A stretch of DNA of 64,000 nucleotides from Agrococcus sp. ARC_14 (GCF_022436485.1 NZ_JAKUDO010000003.1:1-64000), one strand, 5' to 3'. Positions 52,840 through 62,178 are shown, counted from the stretch's first letter. Translations and numbers: made by a program. The notes: generated from the letters alone by a model not told the origin.

Positions 52840-53109
52840 TCAGCCCCAGTGCGGGGGGACGTCGCCCTTCAGACGCGCGTCGTTCTCGTTCGACGTGTGG
52901 CGCTCGACCGCCGGCTCGCCCGTGTAGCCGGGCGGGGGCTCTGTCGTGACGCGGCGCCCACGGCGGCGGATCACCTGCGGTTGCGGCTGCTCGTCGGCGA
53001 CAAGCTCCGCCTCGGAGCCGTCGACCCGAGCCGCAACCGCCTCGTCGGCCGCTGTCGCGTCAGCGCCGCGCTCCGAGCTCGCCCCGTCGCCGGGCGCCTC
53101 CCTGCTCAC
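52840..53109 (-). CDS. Small acidic/hydrophilic protein of unknown function
   Basis: The 89-residue product has no helix-forming membrane part; it is rich in Ala/Glu/Asp, with a basic RRRGRR patch in the middle. Start GTG overlaps the stop of the helicase-like gene as GTGA, which supports it being real and co-expressed. No family recognised. Confidence 0.6.
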   Translation of the reverse strand: MSREAPGDGASSERGADATAADEAVAARVDGSEAELVADEQPQPQVIRRRGRRVTTEPPPGYTGEPAVERHTSNENDARLKGDVPPHWG

Positions 53110-56100
53110 GTCGTCGACGCATCCGCCCCGACGAGCTCGGCGATGCGGTCGGCCACGCCCTCCGGGTCGGTGAACAGCTCGAAGGCGTGCACGCGCATCG
53201 TGTGCCAGCCGAAGCGCCGCAGCACCTCTGGGCGCAGGCGCAGTGCCTCGCGCAGCGTGCGGTCGCCGTCGTCGTGGTCGGCCTCGATGGCGGCGCAGAT
53301 GCCGCCGTTGGCGACGACGAGCGGCAGCTGGCCGTCGTAGGAGACATCGGCGCGCAGGCCCCGGCGGCGGAGTCGCGTCGCGAGGTCGACCATGAGCGGA
53401 TCGCCGCCGTAGTACGACTGCTCACGGTCGCCGGCGGCGACGTCGAGCAGGATCTCGCGCAGCTGCGCGGCGCCGAACGCGAGCTTCTCGGGGTCGAGCT
53501 CTGCCGCGTCGAACGCCGTGATGATCTGCAGCGACTTGCGGGCGCGGGTCATCGCGACGGCCAGCAGTCGTTCGCCGCCCGGCTGCCCGAGGGTGCCGAA
53601 GTCGACGTTCTTCCCGTGTCGCGTGTGGCCGTAGCCGACCGAGAAGATCACCCGGTCGCGGCTCAGCGCGCTCGCGTGCGTGACATCGACGATCACGAAG
53701 GGCTCCTCGCGGTCGGCGACCACGAAGTCGGTGAGGGCGCCGTTGTTGGCGAGCGCGGCCATGACCGCCTGCTGCAGCCGCACCTCGTGCTTCTCGTTGG
53801 CCGTCACGACCATGAGCGACTCCTGCGGCCGCTGCCGCGCGTGCTGCGTGACGAGCTGCACGACCCGCTCGACCTCGGCGTCGGGGCTCTCGATGGTGGC
53901 GGCACCCTGCTCGGGCAGCCCGAATGCGCCCTGCACGATGGAGGCCGTGAGCGACGCGTGCCCCAGATAGGCGCCCGCCCACGGCAGTGCCTCGATGCGG
54001 CCCTCGTAGAAGCGGTCGTTGACGGCGGTCACGAGATCGGCGCCGCCCGTGCGGTACGAGCGCGTCAGGTGCAGCGTCGGCAGCACTGCGGCGAGCCGCG
54101 AGAGCGCCGACTCGGCGTGCAGCTCGTCGGGCGTCGAGAGCTCCTCGCTGGGGCGGATGCCGAGCGTCGAGATGCCGACGTCGAACGGCGCGGGCGTCTG
54201 CGTGATCGAGTCGCCCACCGCGATCACCTGGCGGGCGCGGCTGACGGCGCCGGCCGCCTCCGCGAGCGTGATGGCGCCGGCGTCAGCGATGATGCAGACG
54301 TCGAAGGGGATGCGCTTCGGCACCCTGTGGAGGTCGTAGGGCGAGGCGAGCCACACGGGCGCCACCGAGCGCGTCAGGTGCGGGGCGACGCGCTGCAGCT
54401 CGTCGGCGTCGACCGGGCCGGCCTTGACCAGGCCGCGCAGCGCATCCGCCTCGTTCCCGTGATCGTCGACCGCGAGCCGCCACTGCTGGGCGACCTGGTG
54501 CGCGAGGCGGGCGCTCGAGGCGTCGACGTGGGCCTCGTCGACGAGCGCGAAGTCCTGCTCGAGGCGGCGCAGCACCTCGGTGTTGCCGCGCAGCAGCGCG
54601 CGCTCCTTCGAGAGCATCGTCTGCAGCGCCGACTGCCACCACGCGAGGTCGAGCTCGTGCTCGACCTGGTCATCGGCGACGTGCCGATCAGCGAGGTCGG
54701 TGAGCAGCGCGTCGAGGCCGAGGCGCTCGACGGAGGCCATGAGCTCTGCGCGCTCCTGGATGTTCAGCAGCGCGTCGCTGGGGGCGGCGAGCTCTGCGAT
54801 GCGCTCGATGAGGTCGGCGAGCGGCAGGTCGACGCTCTTGGTGTCGAACGAGAGCGCGGCGTCGAGCCGGTCGAGCCGCTGCACGACGTCGCGCAGGCGG
54901 GTGTCGAGCGCGGCGAGGCCCGCGGGCACCGAGGGGATCGAGCCGTCGGGCGCGAACTTCGCCCACAGCCGCCGCTGCTGCTGCGCGGCGACCAGCACGT
55001 CGTGCAGGTCGGGCACATGGGCGCCGGGCCGCACGTACTCCTCCGCGAGCTTCTTCAGCCGCCGGCGCTGCATGCCGCCGAGCGACTGGATCGCCTCGCG
55101 CCGCGGCCCGGTGGCGGTGATGAGCTCGCCCAGCGGACGGTCGTAGATCGACGGCGTCATGACGTCGAGCGTGGCGCGCACGTCGGTGAGCAGCGCCACC
55201 TGGATCTCGAGCTCAGAGATCGTCGCGGCCGGGCGCAGCTTCGTGTCGCCCACGACCTTGCGTGCATCCTTCTGCAGCGCGTGCAGGTCGCCGTCGGCGA
55301 GCTGCTTCGCATCCTCGAAGGCGGCGGATGCGTCGCCGCTGGTGGCGAAGGAGGCCCCGTACCAGGGGGTGTCGCTGGGCCCGTACTTGAACTGGCCGAG
55401 GTCGGCGGCCTTGCGCATCGTGGCGGCCACGCGCGGGCGGTCGGTGGCGAGCTGGCGAGTGGCGGCCTCGGTCAGGCGCGCACGGGTCGACGGCGCGACC
55501 GGGAGCATCGCCAGCCGCGAGAGCTCCTTGAGGGCGTCGAGCACCGACACCTGCAGCTGCGGGTCGACGCGGCGCAGCGCGGCGCGGTAGTCGAGCAGCA
55601 CCTTGCGCAGGCGCAGCATCGCCTCGTCGATCTCGTTGGTCTCGGGGCGGGTCGAGCCCTCGATGCGCCGAATGGCGGCGATGAGGTCGCGGCGCAGGGT
55701 CGCCTCGGAGACCGCGAGCGCCTGCAGCTTGGTGGCGGCGAGCCGGTCGCCGATGTCGCGCAGCGTCGCGCGGCGGGGGCTGACCACCAGCACGCGCTTG
55801 TCGTCGCTCACCAGCGCCGCGACGACGTTGACGATCGTCTGCGTGAGGCCGGTGCCCGGCAGCGCCTCGACCACGAGCGAGTTGCCGGCAGCGGCCTCTG
55901 CGATGACGGCATCCTGCTCGCCGTCGGCGTCGAGCACGAGCCGGTCGATCTCGGGGTCGCGCTTGTCCTGCGGCGTCTCGTCGATGCCCGTGCGGCCCTC
56001 GCGCACGCGCCACGCGGCCTGCTCGTCGCCGCGGGCGGCGTCGAGCACGTCGTGCTCCTGCTGCTGCAGGTCGGCGGCCATGGGCTCGCCCACGTCGGCG

Positions 56101-56909
56101 AAGGTGGAGGCGAGCAGCCGCGCCTCGACCGAGAAGCCGGGCACGTGCGCCGCGGCCTGTCGCAGCGCGTCGAGCACGGCGTTGGGCGTGAAGGTGCCCT
56201 CGCCGGAGCCGAGCTGCACGAGCTGGCGCTCGTCGACGCGCACACCGTGGTTGCCGCGCAGGATGCTCGCCAGCCGCGGGTTCACGAAGGGGCGGCCGAG
56301 CAGCTGCAGCTCGAAGTCGCGGCCCCGCCGGCGCACCACGAGCGGGCGCAGCAGCACCGGCCCGTAGACCTCGCCGTCACCGTGCGGGAAGCGCGCCATG
56401 CCGATGCCGAGGTGCACGGCGTCGATCGAGCGTGCGGCGGCGAGCTCGATGCCCTTCGAGGCGATCGACGCGGCGGCCGAGCGCGCGGCGCGCAGTGCGA
56501 GGTCGTCGCGGATGAGGCTCGAGAGCGCCGTCGGGCGACCGGTGATGAACTGTGCCAGGCCGCCCGGATGGGTGGTGGAGAGCTCGATGCGGGTCGCGGT
56601 CGTGTCGATGAAGTCGGTGAGCGGGCTGCGGCCGCCGACGCGCCGCAGCGCATCCGCCCACGCCTCCCACTCGCCCTCGCGCTTGGCGGGCATGGCCTCG
56701 GGCGCAGGCACCGAAGGGCTCGTCAGCGAACGGTCGGGGCCGGGCGCGATGGCGTCGTCCGCGCTCGCGTCGCCGGTCGGCTGCTGCTCGGCATCCTGCT
56801 CGTCGACGAACTCGGCCGAGTCGAGCGGCGAGCCGTCGACGGAGCCGTCGCCCTGGTTCTCGGTCTCGTCATCACGCACACCGCGAGGATAGTCAAGGTC
56901 GGGCGGCAC
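53106..56909 (-). CDS. Large SF1-helicase-like protein with degraded motifs and Vsr-like C terminus
   Basis: The 1267-residue protein has the order N-terminal DUF4011-like region, split helicase core and a C-terminal Vsr-like nuclease segment. Walker A is PGTGLTQT (Lys replaced by Leu), the DEAS motif is ADAG (IIADAGAITLAEAAGAVSRARQVIAVGD), while the late motif VAMTRARKSLQIIT is intact. The C-terminal end (IEADHDDGDRT, LRRFGWHTMRVHAFELFTDP) resembles the REase_MTES_1575/Vsr domain, but the first metal Asp appears as LPLVV. ATPase and nuclease activities are therefore doubtful. Relatives are helicase-nuclease proteins linked to DNA repair or defence. Confidence 0.72.
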   Translation of the reverse strand: MPPDLDYPRGVRDDETENQGDGSVDGSPLDSAEFVDEQDAEQQPTGDASADDAIAPGPDRSLTSPSVPAPEAMPAKREGEWEAWADALRRVGGRSPLTDFIDTTATRIELSTTHPGGLAQFITGRPTALSSLIRDDLALRAARSAAASIASKGIELAAARSIDAVHLGIGMARFPHGDGEVYGPVLLRPLVVRRRGRDFELQLLGRPFVNPRLASILRGNHGVRVDERQLVQLGSGEGTFTPNAVLDALRQAAAHVPGFSVEARLLASTFADVGEPMAADLQQQEHDVLDAARGDEQAAWRVREGRTGIDETPQDKRDPEIDRLVLDADGEQDAVIAEAAAGNSLVVEALPGTGLTQTIVNVVAALVSDDKRVLVVSPRRATLRDIGDRLAATKLQALAVSEATLRRDLIAAIRRIEGSTRPETNEIDEAMLRLRKVLLDYRAALRRVDPQLQVSVLDALKELSRLAMLPVAPSTRARLTEAATRQLATDRPRVAATMRKAADLGQFKYGPSDTPWYGASFATSGDASAAFEDAKQLADGDLHALQKDARKVVGDTKLRPAATISELEIQVALLTDVRATLDVMTPSIYDRPLGELITATGPRREAIQSLGGMQRRRLKKLAEEYVRPGAHVPDLHDVLVAAQQQRRLWAKFAPDGSIPSVPAGLAALDTRLRDVVQRLDRLDAALSFDTKSVDLPLADLIERIAELAAPSDALLNIQERAELMASVERLGLDALLTDLADRHVADDQVEHELDLAWWQSALQTMLSKERALLRGNTEVLRRLEQDFALVDEAHVDASSARLAHQVAQQWRLAVDDHGNEADALRGLVKAGPVDADELQRVAPHLTRSVAPVWLASPYDLHRVPKRIPFDVCIIADAGAITLAEAAGAVSRARQVIAVGDSITQTPAPFDVGISTLGIRPSEELSTPDELHAESALSRLAAVLPTLHLTRSYRTGGADLVTAVNDRFYEGRIEALPWAGAYLGHASLTASIVQGAFGLPEQGAATIESPDAEVERVVQLVTQHARQRPQESLMVVTANEKHEVRLQQAVMAALANNGALTDFVVADREEPFVIVDVTHASALSRDRVIFSVGYGHTRHGKNVDFGTLGQPGGERLLAVAMTRARKSLQIITAFDAAELDPEKLAFGAAQLREILLDVAAGDREQSYYGGDPLMVDLATRLRRRGLRADVSYDGQLPLVVANGGICAAIEADHDDGDRTLREALRLRPEVLRRFGWHTMRVHAFELFTDPEGVADRIAELVGADASTT

Positions 56910-57044
56910 GCCTGGGTGACACTGCGGGAACCCGCAGAATCATGCGGCTCGCGGCTCGTCCCCGCGCGTTCGACACACCGGTACCACCTGGTCAGCCTCA
57001 TCAGGCAGATGCGACCATTCGGTACCGGTTCTCGCGTGAGAGGC

Positions 57045-58112
57045 TCAGAACCAGGCGTCGCCCGTGCGGCGCGTGTAGACGGCGCGCAGCCAGCGGCCTG
57101 CCTTGTGCCAGAGCGCGAAGCGGCCGTTCAGCGGCAGCTCGTAGGTCGGCATGTACTTGACCGGCTCCTGCGCCCACGCGGTCTTGAAGGTGTAGAGCCC
57201 GCGGATGTCGCTGGTCTCCCACTCGGCGGGGTCGGGGATGTTCGCGAGCTCATAGAGCGTGACGCCCTGCTCGTGGAGGTCCTGCATGATCTTCCACTGC
57301 ATGAGGTACGGCGCGAAGATCTTCGCGTTCTCGCGGATGCTGCCGGCATCCTTGTACCAGGCGGTGTCGCCGAAGCGCATGACGAAGGCCATCGACTGCA
57401 CCTCGCCCTCGAACTCCGCGACGTAGAAGTGTCCCTGGCCGACCGTCTTGTAGACATCCCAGATGCGCTGGAAGTACTCCGGGTGCCGGAAGTAGCCGCC
57501 CGAGCGCACCTTCGTCTCGCCGATGAGGCGGTGCATCTCCGCCTCGTTCTCGGGCGTCATCTCAGTCTTGTGCACGGTGACGCCGAACTTGTTCTCGGCG
57601 GCCCGGTAGGAGTTGCGCGCGCGCTTCTTGAAGCGCGCAGCGACCTCGTCGATCGTGCCCGTCAGGTCGACGGCGACCGCGTGCTGGTACTGGCTCGAGG
57701 CCGCTGGCACCCAGCCGTTGCGCTCGAACGCCGCGATGAGCGCCGGGTCCTCGGTCTCGAAGGTCTCCATCTTCAGGCCGAACCAGCGCTTCGGGTAGGC
57801 CTTGGCGCGCGCGGTGATGGCGTCGATCGCCGCGGCGTCGATGCCGGAGACGCGCGGCAGGAACAGGATGCGCCCAGCGAGCGGCGCCGTGCGCTCGAAC
57901 AGCTGGATCGGCAGCTCGCGCTCCCCCGAGCCGGTGGTCGGCACGGTCACGACGTCACGCAGCGCCCTCCAGGGGCTTGCCTCACGGGTGCGCGCCCACG
58001 CATCCGACTGCATGTAGTGCGCTCGCGACTGCCCCTCGAGCACCCGCGCATCCCAGGCGGCCCCGTCGGTCGCCTTCGCTGGCTTCGGCTCGGGTGCGGC
58101 GGTGGCGCTCAT
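57045..58112 (-). CDS. FemX/FemAB-type peptidoglycan bridge aminoacyltransferase
   Basis: The 355-residue product has paired GNAT-like domains: HYMQSDAWARTRE, FLPRVSGIDAAAIDAI, SQYQHAVAVDLTGTIDEVAARFKKRARNSYR, VRSGGYFRHPEYFQRIWD and YLMQWKIMQDLHEQGVTLYEL. Enzymes of this type attach an amino acid from tRNA to lipid II or to peptidoglycan side chains. Start ATG 58112; the frame open to 58163 adds non-family residues. Confidence 0.88.
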   Translation of the reverse strand: MSATAAPEPKPAKATDGAAWDARVLEGQSRAHYMQSDAWARTREASPWRALRDVVTVPTTGSGERELPIQLFERTAPLAGRILFLPRVSGIDAAAIDAITARAKAYPKRWFGLKMETFETEDPALIAAFERNGWVPAASSQYQHAVAVDLTGTIDEVAARFKKRARNSYRAAENKFGVTVHKTEMTPENEAEMHRLIGETKVRSGGYFRHPEYFQRIWDVYKTVGQGHFYVAEFEGEVQSMAFVMRFGDTAWYKDAGSIRENAKIFAPYLMQWKIMQDLHEQGVTLYELANIPDPAEWETSDIRGLYTFKTAWAQEPVKYMPTYELPLNGRFALWHKAGRWLRAVYTRRTGDAWF

Positions 58113-58205
58113 GTGCTCGCTCTCGGGATCGTGGCGGGGGGGTCGGATGCGGTGCGACTGCACCGCCCACGATGGTACCGGCGGGCGGCGGCTCGGTCGG
58201 GCGCC

Positions 58206-58601
58206 TCAGCGCGGAGCGGCCGCTCGGGTGGTGCGCAGCAGCCGGAACTCGTGGCGGCGCAGCAGCCGCAGCACGAGCTGCGCCGGCTTCGGGAAGGCAC
58301 GCCTGCCCGCATCGGTCGGGTACGGCTCGACTGCGATCACCGTGTGCTCGACGCCGTCGACCACGAGCTCGCAGCCGCCCGCGGCGACGATGTTGCGATA
58401 CCAGTTGACGTCCTCGCCGTATGTGAGCTCGCAGATGAACCCCTCGGCCACCGGAGCGACGATGATCGGCGTCTCGAACGTCGTGCCTGACTTCCGGCCG
58501 ACGTGGCGCACGAGCGTGAACGGGCCGCCGGGCGTGCGGGCCGCCTTGCTGGTCGCCTTGTTGAGCGTGTGCTTGATGAACCAGAGCCAGGCGCGTCGCA
58601 T
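58206..58601 (-). CDS. Deazaflavin (F420)-dependent nitroreductase-like protein (Ddn family)
   Basis: The 131-residue split-barrel product has FTLVRHVGRKSGTTFETPII, NWYRNIVAAGGCELVVDG and HTVIAVEPYPTD, the Ddn family pattern. Ddn relatives reduce quinones or nitro compounds with F420H2. No ribosome site; CATGAT at -12 to -7 of the ATG fits leaderless expression. Confidence 0.87.
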   Translation of the reverse strand: MRRAWLWFIKHTLNKATSKAARTPGGPFTLVRHVGRKSGTTFETPIIVAPVAEGFICELTYGEDVNWYRNIVAAGGCELVVDGVEHTVIAVEPYPTDAGRRAFPKPAQLVLRLLRRHEFRLLRTTRAAAPR

Positions 58602-58664
58602 GGTGCCATCATGCCCCCATCGGCCGGAGGCGGGAGCGACGCCGGGTCGCCCCCGCCGCCGCCG

Positions 58665-59501
58665 TCAGCGCTCGTTGTATTCGGCTGCCGCGGCCACGAC
58701 GTCGGTCGCGAACGTGCCCTGCGTCACCGCGGTCGCGCCGCCGTCGACGGGGATCGTGACGCCCGTGACGTATCCGGCGAGGTCGCTGGCCAGGAACGTG
58801 GCGACCTTGGCGATGTCGTCGGCGGTGCCGGTGCGGCCGATCGGCTGCGTCTTGCCGAGACGCTCCGCGAGGAAGTCGGCGAAGGGCACGGCGTCCTCGA
58901 CGGGCACCCCGAAGGTGCGCGCCATGATCGGCGTCATGATGATGCCCGGCGCGATGGCGTTCGAGCGGATGCCCAGGGGCGCGAGCTCTGCGACAGCCTG
59001 GCGGACGACGCCGACGACCGCGTGCTTCGCGATGGTGTAGCTCGCCGCCGACCAGCCGCCCTGGATGGCTGCCGCCGAGGCGGTCGAGACGATCGAGCCG
59101 CCCGTGCCCTGCGCCTGGAACTGGCGCGCGGCGTACTTGTGACCGAGGACCACCGAGCGGGTCAGCAGCGCGAGCGTCTTGTCGAAGCCCTCGGAGCCGA
59201 GCTCGAGGATCGAGGACGGGTCGCCCTGTGCGCCGGCGTTGTTGACCATCACGTCGAGCGCGCCGAAGCGCTCGACCGTCGCGGCCACGAGCGCTTCGAT
59301 CGCGGCCTCGTCGGTGACATCGGTGTGGACGTAGAGCGTGCCCTCGCCCAGCCGCTCGACGATCGACGCGCCGAGCTGGTCCTGGATGTCCGCGATCGCG
59401 ACCTTCGCACCCTCGGCGACGAAGCGCTCTACGGTCGCAAGACCGATGCCGCTTGTGCCTCCCGTGACGATGGCGACCTTGCCCTCGAGCAGTCCTGTCA
59501 T
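58665..59501 (-). CDS. Short-chain dehydrogenase/reductase
   Basis: The 278-residue product has the cofactor motif TGGTSGIG (13-20), NNAGA, the catalytic YTIAK and an NAD-preferring DIQD after the second strand. Substrate unknown. The TetR-type gene lies 70 bases upstream on the same strand and is the likely regulator. Confidence 0.93.
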   Translation of the reverse strand: MTGLLEGKVAIVTGGTSGIGLATVERFVAEGAKVAIADIQDQLGASIVERLGEGTLYVHTDVTDEAAIEALVAATVERFGALDVMVNNAGAQGDPSSILELGSEGFDKTLALLTRSVVLGHKYAARQFQAQGTGGSIVSTASAAAIQGGWSAASYTIAKHAVVGVVRQAVAELAPLGIRSNAIAPGIIMTPIMARTFGVPVEDAVPFADFLAERLGKTQPIGRTGTADDIAKVATFLASDLAGYVTGVTIPVDGGATAVTQGTFATDVVAAAAEYNER

Positions 59502-59571
59502 CTTCGATTCCTCTCACTCACGGCCAGGTTCTCGTCGTATCCCCCGCAGGCCGAGCGCGGAGGAACGCCCG

Positions 59572-60153
59572 TCACATTCGACGGATGGCGCCCGACGCGA
59601 ATGCGTCGATGAGTGCCATGTAGGTCTCTTCCGGCTCGGTGCGCTCGATCACCATCGTCTCGAGCGCGATCCTCGTCGCGCTCGCCACGGCGGCCGCGGC
59701 CGCACGCGCCGGAATGCTCGCCGGATCGATTCCCAGCCTGGGCGCGAGCGCCGGGCCGAGCGCGCGCTCACCGTCGTGCACCTTGCGGAGGAAGACCGAC
59801 CACATCGCGTCGTCGGCGAACACGAGCGGGAACAGCGCGCGCGTGCGAGGGGCGACCTCGCCGCCGAGGCCGGCGCGGAAGGCTCCGCGGAGGACCTCAG
59901 GCACCGGCAGATCCGCGGGAGCGTCCACGACGGACTGGTCGAACCGTCGGGTCGTCCAGTCGAACAGCGGCGCCACGCACTCGGCCTTGCTCGGGAAGTA
60001 GCGATGGAAGCTGCGGGCCGGCACACCGATGTGGCCCGTGATCTCGGCGACCGTCAGATCGGTCGTGTCGCGCGCGATGAACAGCTCGCAGGCACCCTCC
60101 GATGCCCGCAAGCGCGAGGCTTCGAGGGAGCTGATGCCGCGATCCGCGTCCAT
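59572..60153 (-). CDS. TetR-family regulator
   Basis: The 193-residue product has the N-terminal helix-turn-helix LTVAEITGHIGVPARSFHRYFPSKAECV (about 33-60) and a helical ligand domain. Upstream of the SDR gene. TAGTCT sits exactly at -12 to -7 of the ATG and there is no ribosome site, so it is probably leaderless. Confidence 0.92.
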   Translation of the reverse strand: MDADRGISSLEASRLRASEGACELFIARDTTDLTVAEITGHIGVPARSFHRYFPSKAECVAPLFDWTTRRFDQSVVDAPADLPVPEVLRGAFRAGLGGEVAPRTRALFPLVFADDAMWSVFLRKVHDGERALGPALAPRLGIDPASIPARAAAAAVASATRIALETMVIERTEPEETYMALIDAFASGAIRRM

Positions 60154-60159
60154 CGCCCC

Positions 60160-60165
60160 AGACTA
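60160..60165 (-). promoter_or_regulatory. -10 box of leaderless tetR-type gene
   Basis: TAGTCT at -12 to -7 of ATG 60153 on the minus strand. Confidence 0.5.
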
Positions 60166-60205
60166 CGCGGGAGTGGCAGAAACTGCCACTTGCTGACCGC
60201 TCGCC

Positions 60206-60496
60206 TCAGGCCGGCTTCGTCGCCTTGCCGTCGAGCCACAGGGTGTCGCTCTCGTCGCGGTGCGTGCCGGTCGAGCCGACGTGCTTGGCGTCGATCTGCG
60301 GGCCCTTCTTGATCACGTGCACGAGCGCCATGCCGTGCCCGCGCCCGAGGCCGTGGTCGGCCTGCAGCCACGCGAGGATCTCGCCGGCCTTGACCTGCTC
60401 ATCATCGAAGCCGCGCTCCTTGGCCTGCTCGACGAGCTGGCGGGGCGTGAGACCGGTGTTGTCCTCGATCGCGTCGAGGTACGCCTGGAACGACAT
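60206..60496 (-). CDS. DUF4287-domain protein
   Basis: The 96-residue product starts MSFQAYLDAIEDNTGLTPRQLVEQAKERGF, continues GEILAWLQADHGLGRGHGMALVHVIK and ends with a short charged tail, matching DUF4287. Function unknown. ATG 60496 has TATGCT at -12 to -7 and no ribosome site. Confidence 0.88.
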   Translation of the reverse strand: MSFQAYLDAIEDNTGLTPRQLVEQAKERGFDDEQVKAGEILAWLQADHGLGRGHGMALVHVIKKGPQIDAKHVGSTGTHRDESDTLWLDGKATKPA

Positions 60497-60502
60497 AGCG
60501 CG

Positions 60503-60508
60503 AGCATA
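60503..60508 (-). promoter_or_regulatory. -10 box of leaderless DUF4287 gene
   Basis: TATGCT at -12 to -7 of ATG 60496 on the minus strand. Confidence 0.5.
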
Positions 60509-60530
60509 CGTCGCGCGAGCGGTCGTGCGC

Positions 60531-61112
60531 TCAGCGCGCGTCAGGCACCGGTCCGGCGCCCTCGGGTCGCTGCTGCGGCTGCCCGGGGAGCTGCTGGCCC
60601 TGGTGCTGCGGCGGCACCTGCTGCGCTGCCGCCGGCGCCTGCTGTGCCGCCGGCGCCTGCGCTGCCTGCGGAGCCTGCTGCCACGGCTGCTGCGCTGCCG
60701 CCGGGGCCTGCCACACCTGTGCGGGTGCGGATGCACCGTGGAGCGCGGCGAGCTCCTCCCGGATCTGCTGCTCCGCCGAGTCGCGCAGCCGGGCGCCGAT
60801 CACGAGGTGCAGCACGAGGAGCACGATGGCGGCCGCGACCGCGATCACCGGACCCCACACGAGCACGCCGAACATGATCGAGTCACCCTGGGTGGCACCG
60901 CTCGTCGAGAAGAACACGTTCCAGAACGAAGCGCTCGGGTACTCCTCGAGCGTCGCCCGAACAGACAGCAGGTTGCGGACCAGGAACACGAGGCCGATCC
61001 CGCCCAGCACGGATGCCCAGCCGAGCAGCGGGAAGCGGCGCGCGCGATCGGATCGCCGCTGCTGCTTCTCGCTCATCGTGCGCCGCTGCTGCACGCGCTT
61101 CTCCAGGCTCAT
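60531..61112 (-). CDS. Membrane protein with Gln/Pro/Ala-rich tail
   Basis: The 193-residue product has a basic N terminus, two membrane helices (about 31-50 and 82-108), and a low-complexity C-terminal third built from PAAAQQ-like repeats. No family recognised. AGGGAG precedes ATG 61112, chosen over the upstream ATG at 61154, which would run into the tRNA leader. Confidence 0.7.
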   Translation of the reverse strand: MSLEKRVQQRRTMSEKQQRRSDRARRFPLLGWASVLGGIGLVFLVRNLLSVRATLEEYPSASFWNVFFSTSGATQGDSIMFGVLVWGPVIAVAAAIVLLVLHLVIGARLRDSAEQQIREELAALHGASAPAQVWQAPAAAQQPWQQAPQAAQAPAAQQAPAAAQQVPPQHQGQQLPGQPQQRPEGAGPVPDAR

Positions 61113-61161
61113 TCCGGCTCCCTGTGTCTCGTATCGCTGCACGTCGACGTGCATCGCATGG

Positions 61162-61233
61162 TGCCCCTGGAGGGATTCGAACCCCCAACCAGCTCCTTAG
61201 GACGGAGATGCTCTTCCATTGAGCTACAGAGGC
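61162..61233 (-). tRNA. tRNA-Arg (anticodon CCT)
   Basis: The 72-base minus-strand sequence has acceptor GCCTCTG/CAGGGGC, D arm GCTC/GAGC, an anticodon arm around GTCCTAA, T arm GGGGG TTCGAAT CCCTC, discriminator A. The first anticodon-stem pair is a mismatch and position 32 is G, both slightly unusual. Confidence 0.9.
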
Positions 61234-61262
61234 CGGGCCCGACGAGTCTACCCGCCGGCCAC

Positions 61263-61309
61263 ACGAACGAAGCGCCCGCCCTCGCGATGAGGACGGGCGC
61301 TTCGTTCGT
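61263..61309. terminator. Strong hairpin terminator
   Basis: Perfect 16-bp arms ACGAACGAAGCGCCCG and CGGGCGCTTCGTTCGT with a 15-base loop, between the NlpC/P60 gene and the tRNA. Confidence 0.8.
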
Positions 61310-61317
61310 GGTTCAGA

Positions 61318-62103
61318 TCACGTGATGTCGTAGAAGACCGGGGCAGAGCCGCCGATGTTCACGCCAGCGACGACCGTGTTGAAGCCGCTCCAGCCGCCGT
61401 GCACCGCACGGCCGCCACCGATGTAGATCGCGATGTGCGCGCGACCGACTCCGCCGTCGGCGTAGTAGATGATGTCGCCGGGCGAGGCCTGCGACTGCGA
61501 GACGACCGGGCCGAGGCTGCCGAGGTTGCCCATGCCCGTGTAGGACAGGCCGACCGCGGCGATCGCACGACGCACGAGCGCGGTGCAGTCCTGTGCGACG
61601 CCGACCTGCGCGAGCGCAGCGTTCGCGACGGTGCCGCCGGATGCGCCGGCCGGGGCCGCGCTGGACGACGATGCGGACGACGAGCTCGAGTTCGAGCTGC
61701 TGCTGGAGCTGCTGCTGCTACTGGAGCTCGACGTCGCCGCAGCGGCCTCTGCCGCTGCCTCCTGTGCAGCCTGCTCCTCAGCGGCAGCCGCCTCAAGCTC
61801 TGCGACGATCTGCTCGAGCTCGGCAGGCGTCGTTGCCTGGACCTCGAGTCGAGCCGCGCTCAGGCCGCTATCACCAGCGGTCACCACGCCGGACACCTGC
61901 TGGGCGTCGCGGGCGACCAGCGCCGACAGCGACTCCTGCGAGCCTGCGTCCGAGTTGGATGCGAAGGCCGGGAGGGCGAGGGGAGTCGCGAGGGCGGCCG
62001 CGACAGCGATCACGCCGACTCGACGGGCGCCGCGCACGACGGAAGCACGGTTGAAGCGCTTCGAGCCGGGCTCGATGCCGGTCATCTCGGTAGAAGTCGT
62101 CAC
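61318..62103 (-). CDS. Secreted NlpC/P60-type hydrolase with poly-Ser linker
   Basis: The 261-residue product has a signal peptide (basic region then VGVIAVAAALATPLALPAFA, cleavage near 48), a helical Glu/Ala-rich region, an almost pure serine run of about 28 residues, and a C-terminal NlpC/P60-like domain with Cys in AQDCTALVRRAI and His in GRAHIAIYIG. The usual CSG is CTA here. It should cut stem peptides of peptidoglycan. GTG 62103 with GGAG upstream is preferred over TTG 62118. Confidence 0.85.
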   Translation of the reverse strand: MTTSTEMTGIEPGSKRFNRASVVRGARRVGVIAVAAALATPLALPAFASNSDAGSQESLSALVARDAQQVSGVVTAGDSGLSAARLEVQATTPAELEQIVAELEAAAAEEQAAQEAAAEAAAATSSSSSSSSSSSSSNSSSSSASSSSAAPAGASGGTVANAALAQVGVAQDCTALVRRAIAAVGLSYTGMGNLGSLGPVVSQSQASPGDIIYYADGGVGRAHIAIYIGGGRAVHGGWSGFNTVVAGVNIGGSAPVFYDIT

Positions 62104-62162
62104 AGGTAGATGCTCCAAAACTTGTGTTGCAGGAATGTGTCGCCAGGCGGCACGTCGGCCTA

Positions 62163-62178
62163 CGTTACCAAATCGTTA
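62163..62178 (-). promoter_or_regulatory. Direct repeat upstream of the first NlpC/P60 gene (MtrA-like box)
   Basis: Minus strand TAACGATTTGGTAACG: two TAACG units with an 11-base period, 60 bases from the start. A matching element precedes the second NlpC/P60 gene. Confidence 0.55.

Noticed and set aside
53106..56909. Defence island centred on the helicase-nuclease protein
   Set aside because: Neighbours are housekeeping genes (mscL, FemX, Ddn-like), there is no integrase or other defence gene, and the catalytic motifs are degraded.
53187..58490. 1767-codon open frame on the plus strand opposite the helicase-like gene
   Set aside because: Residues are Arg/Gly/Val-rich shadow composition of very GC-rich antisense DNA, spanning several real genes on the other strand; no domains.
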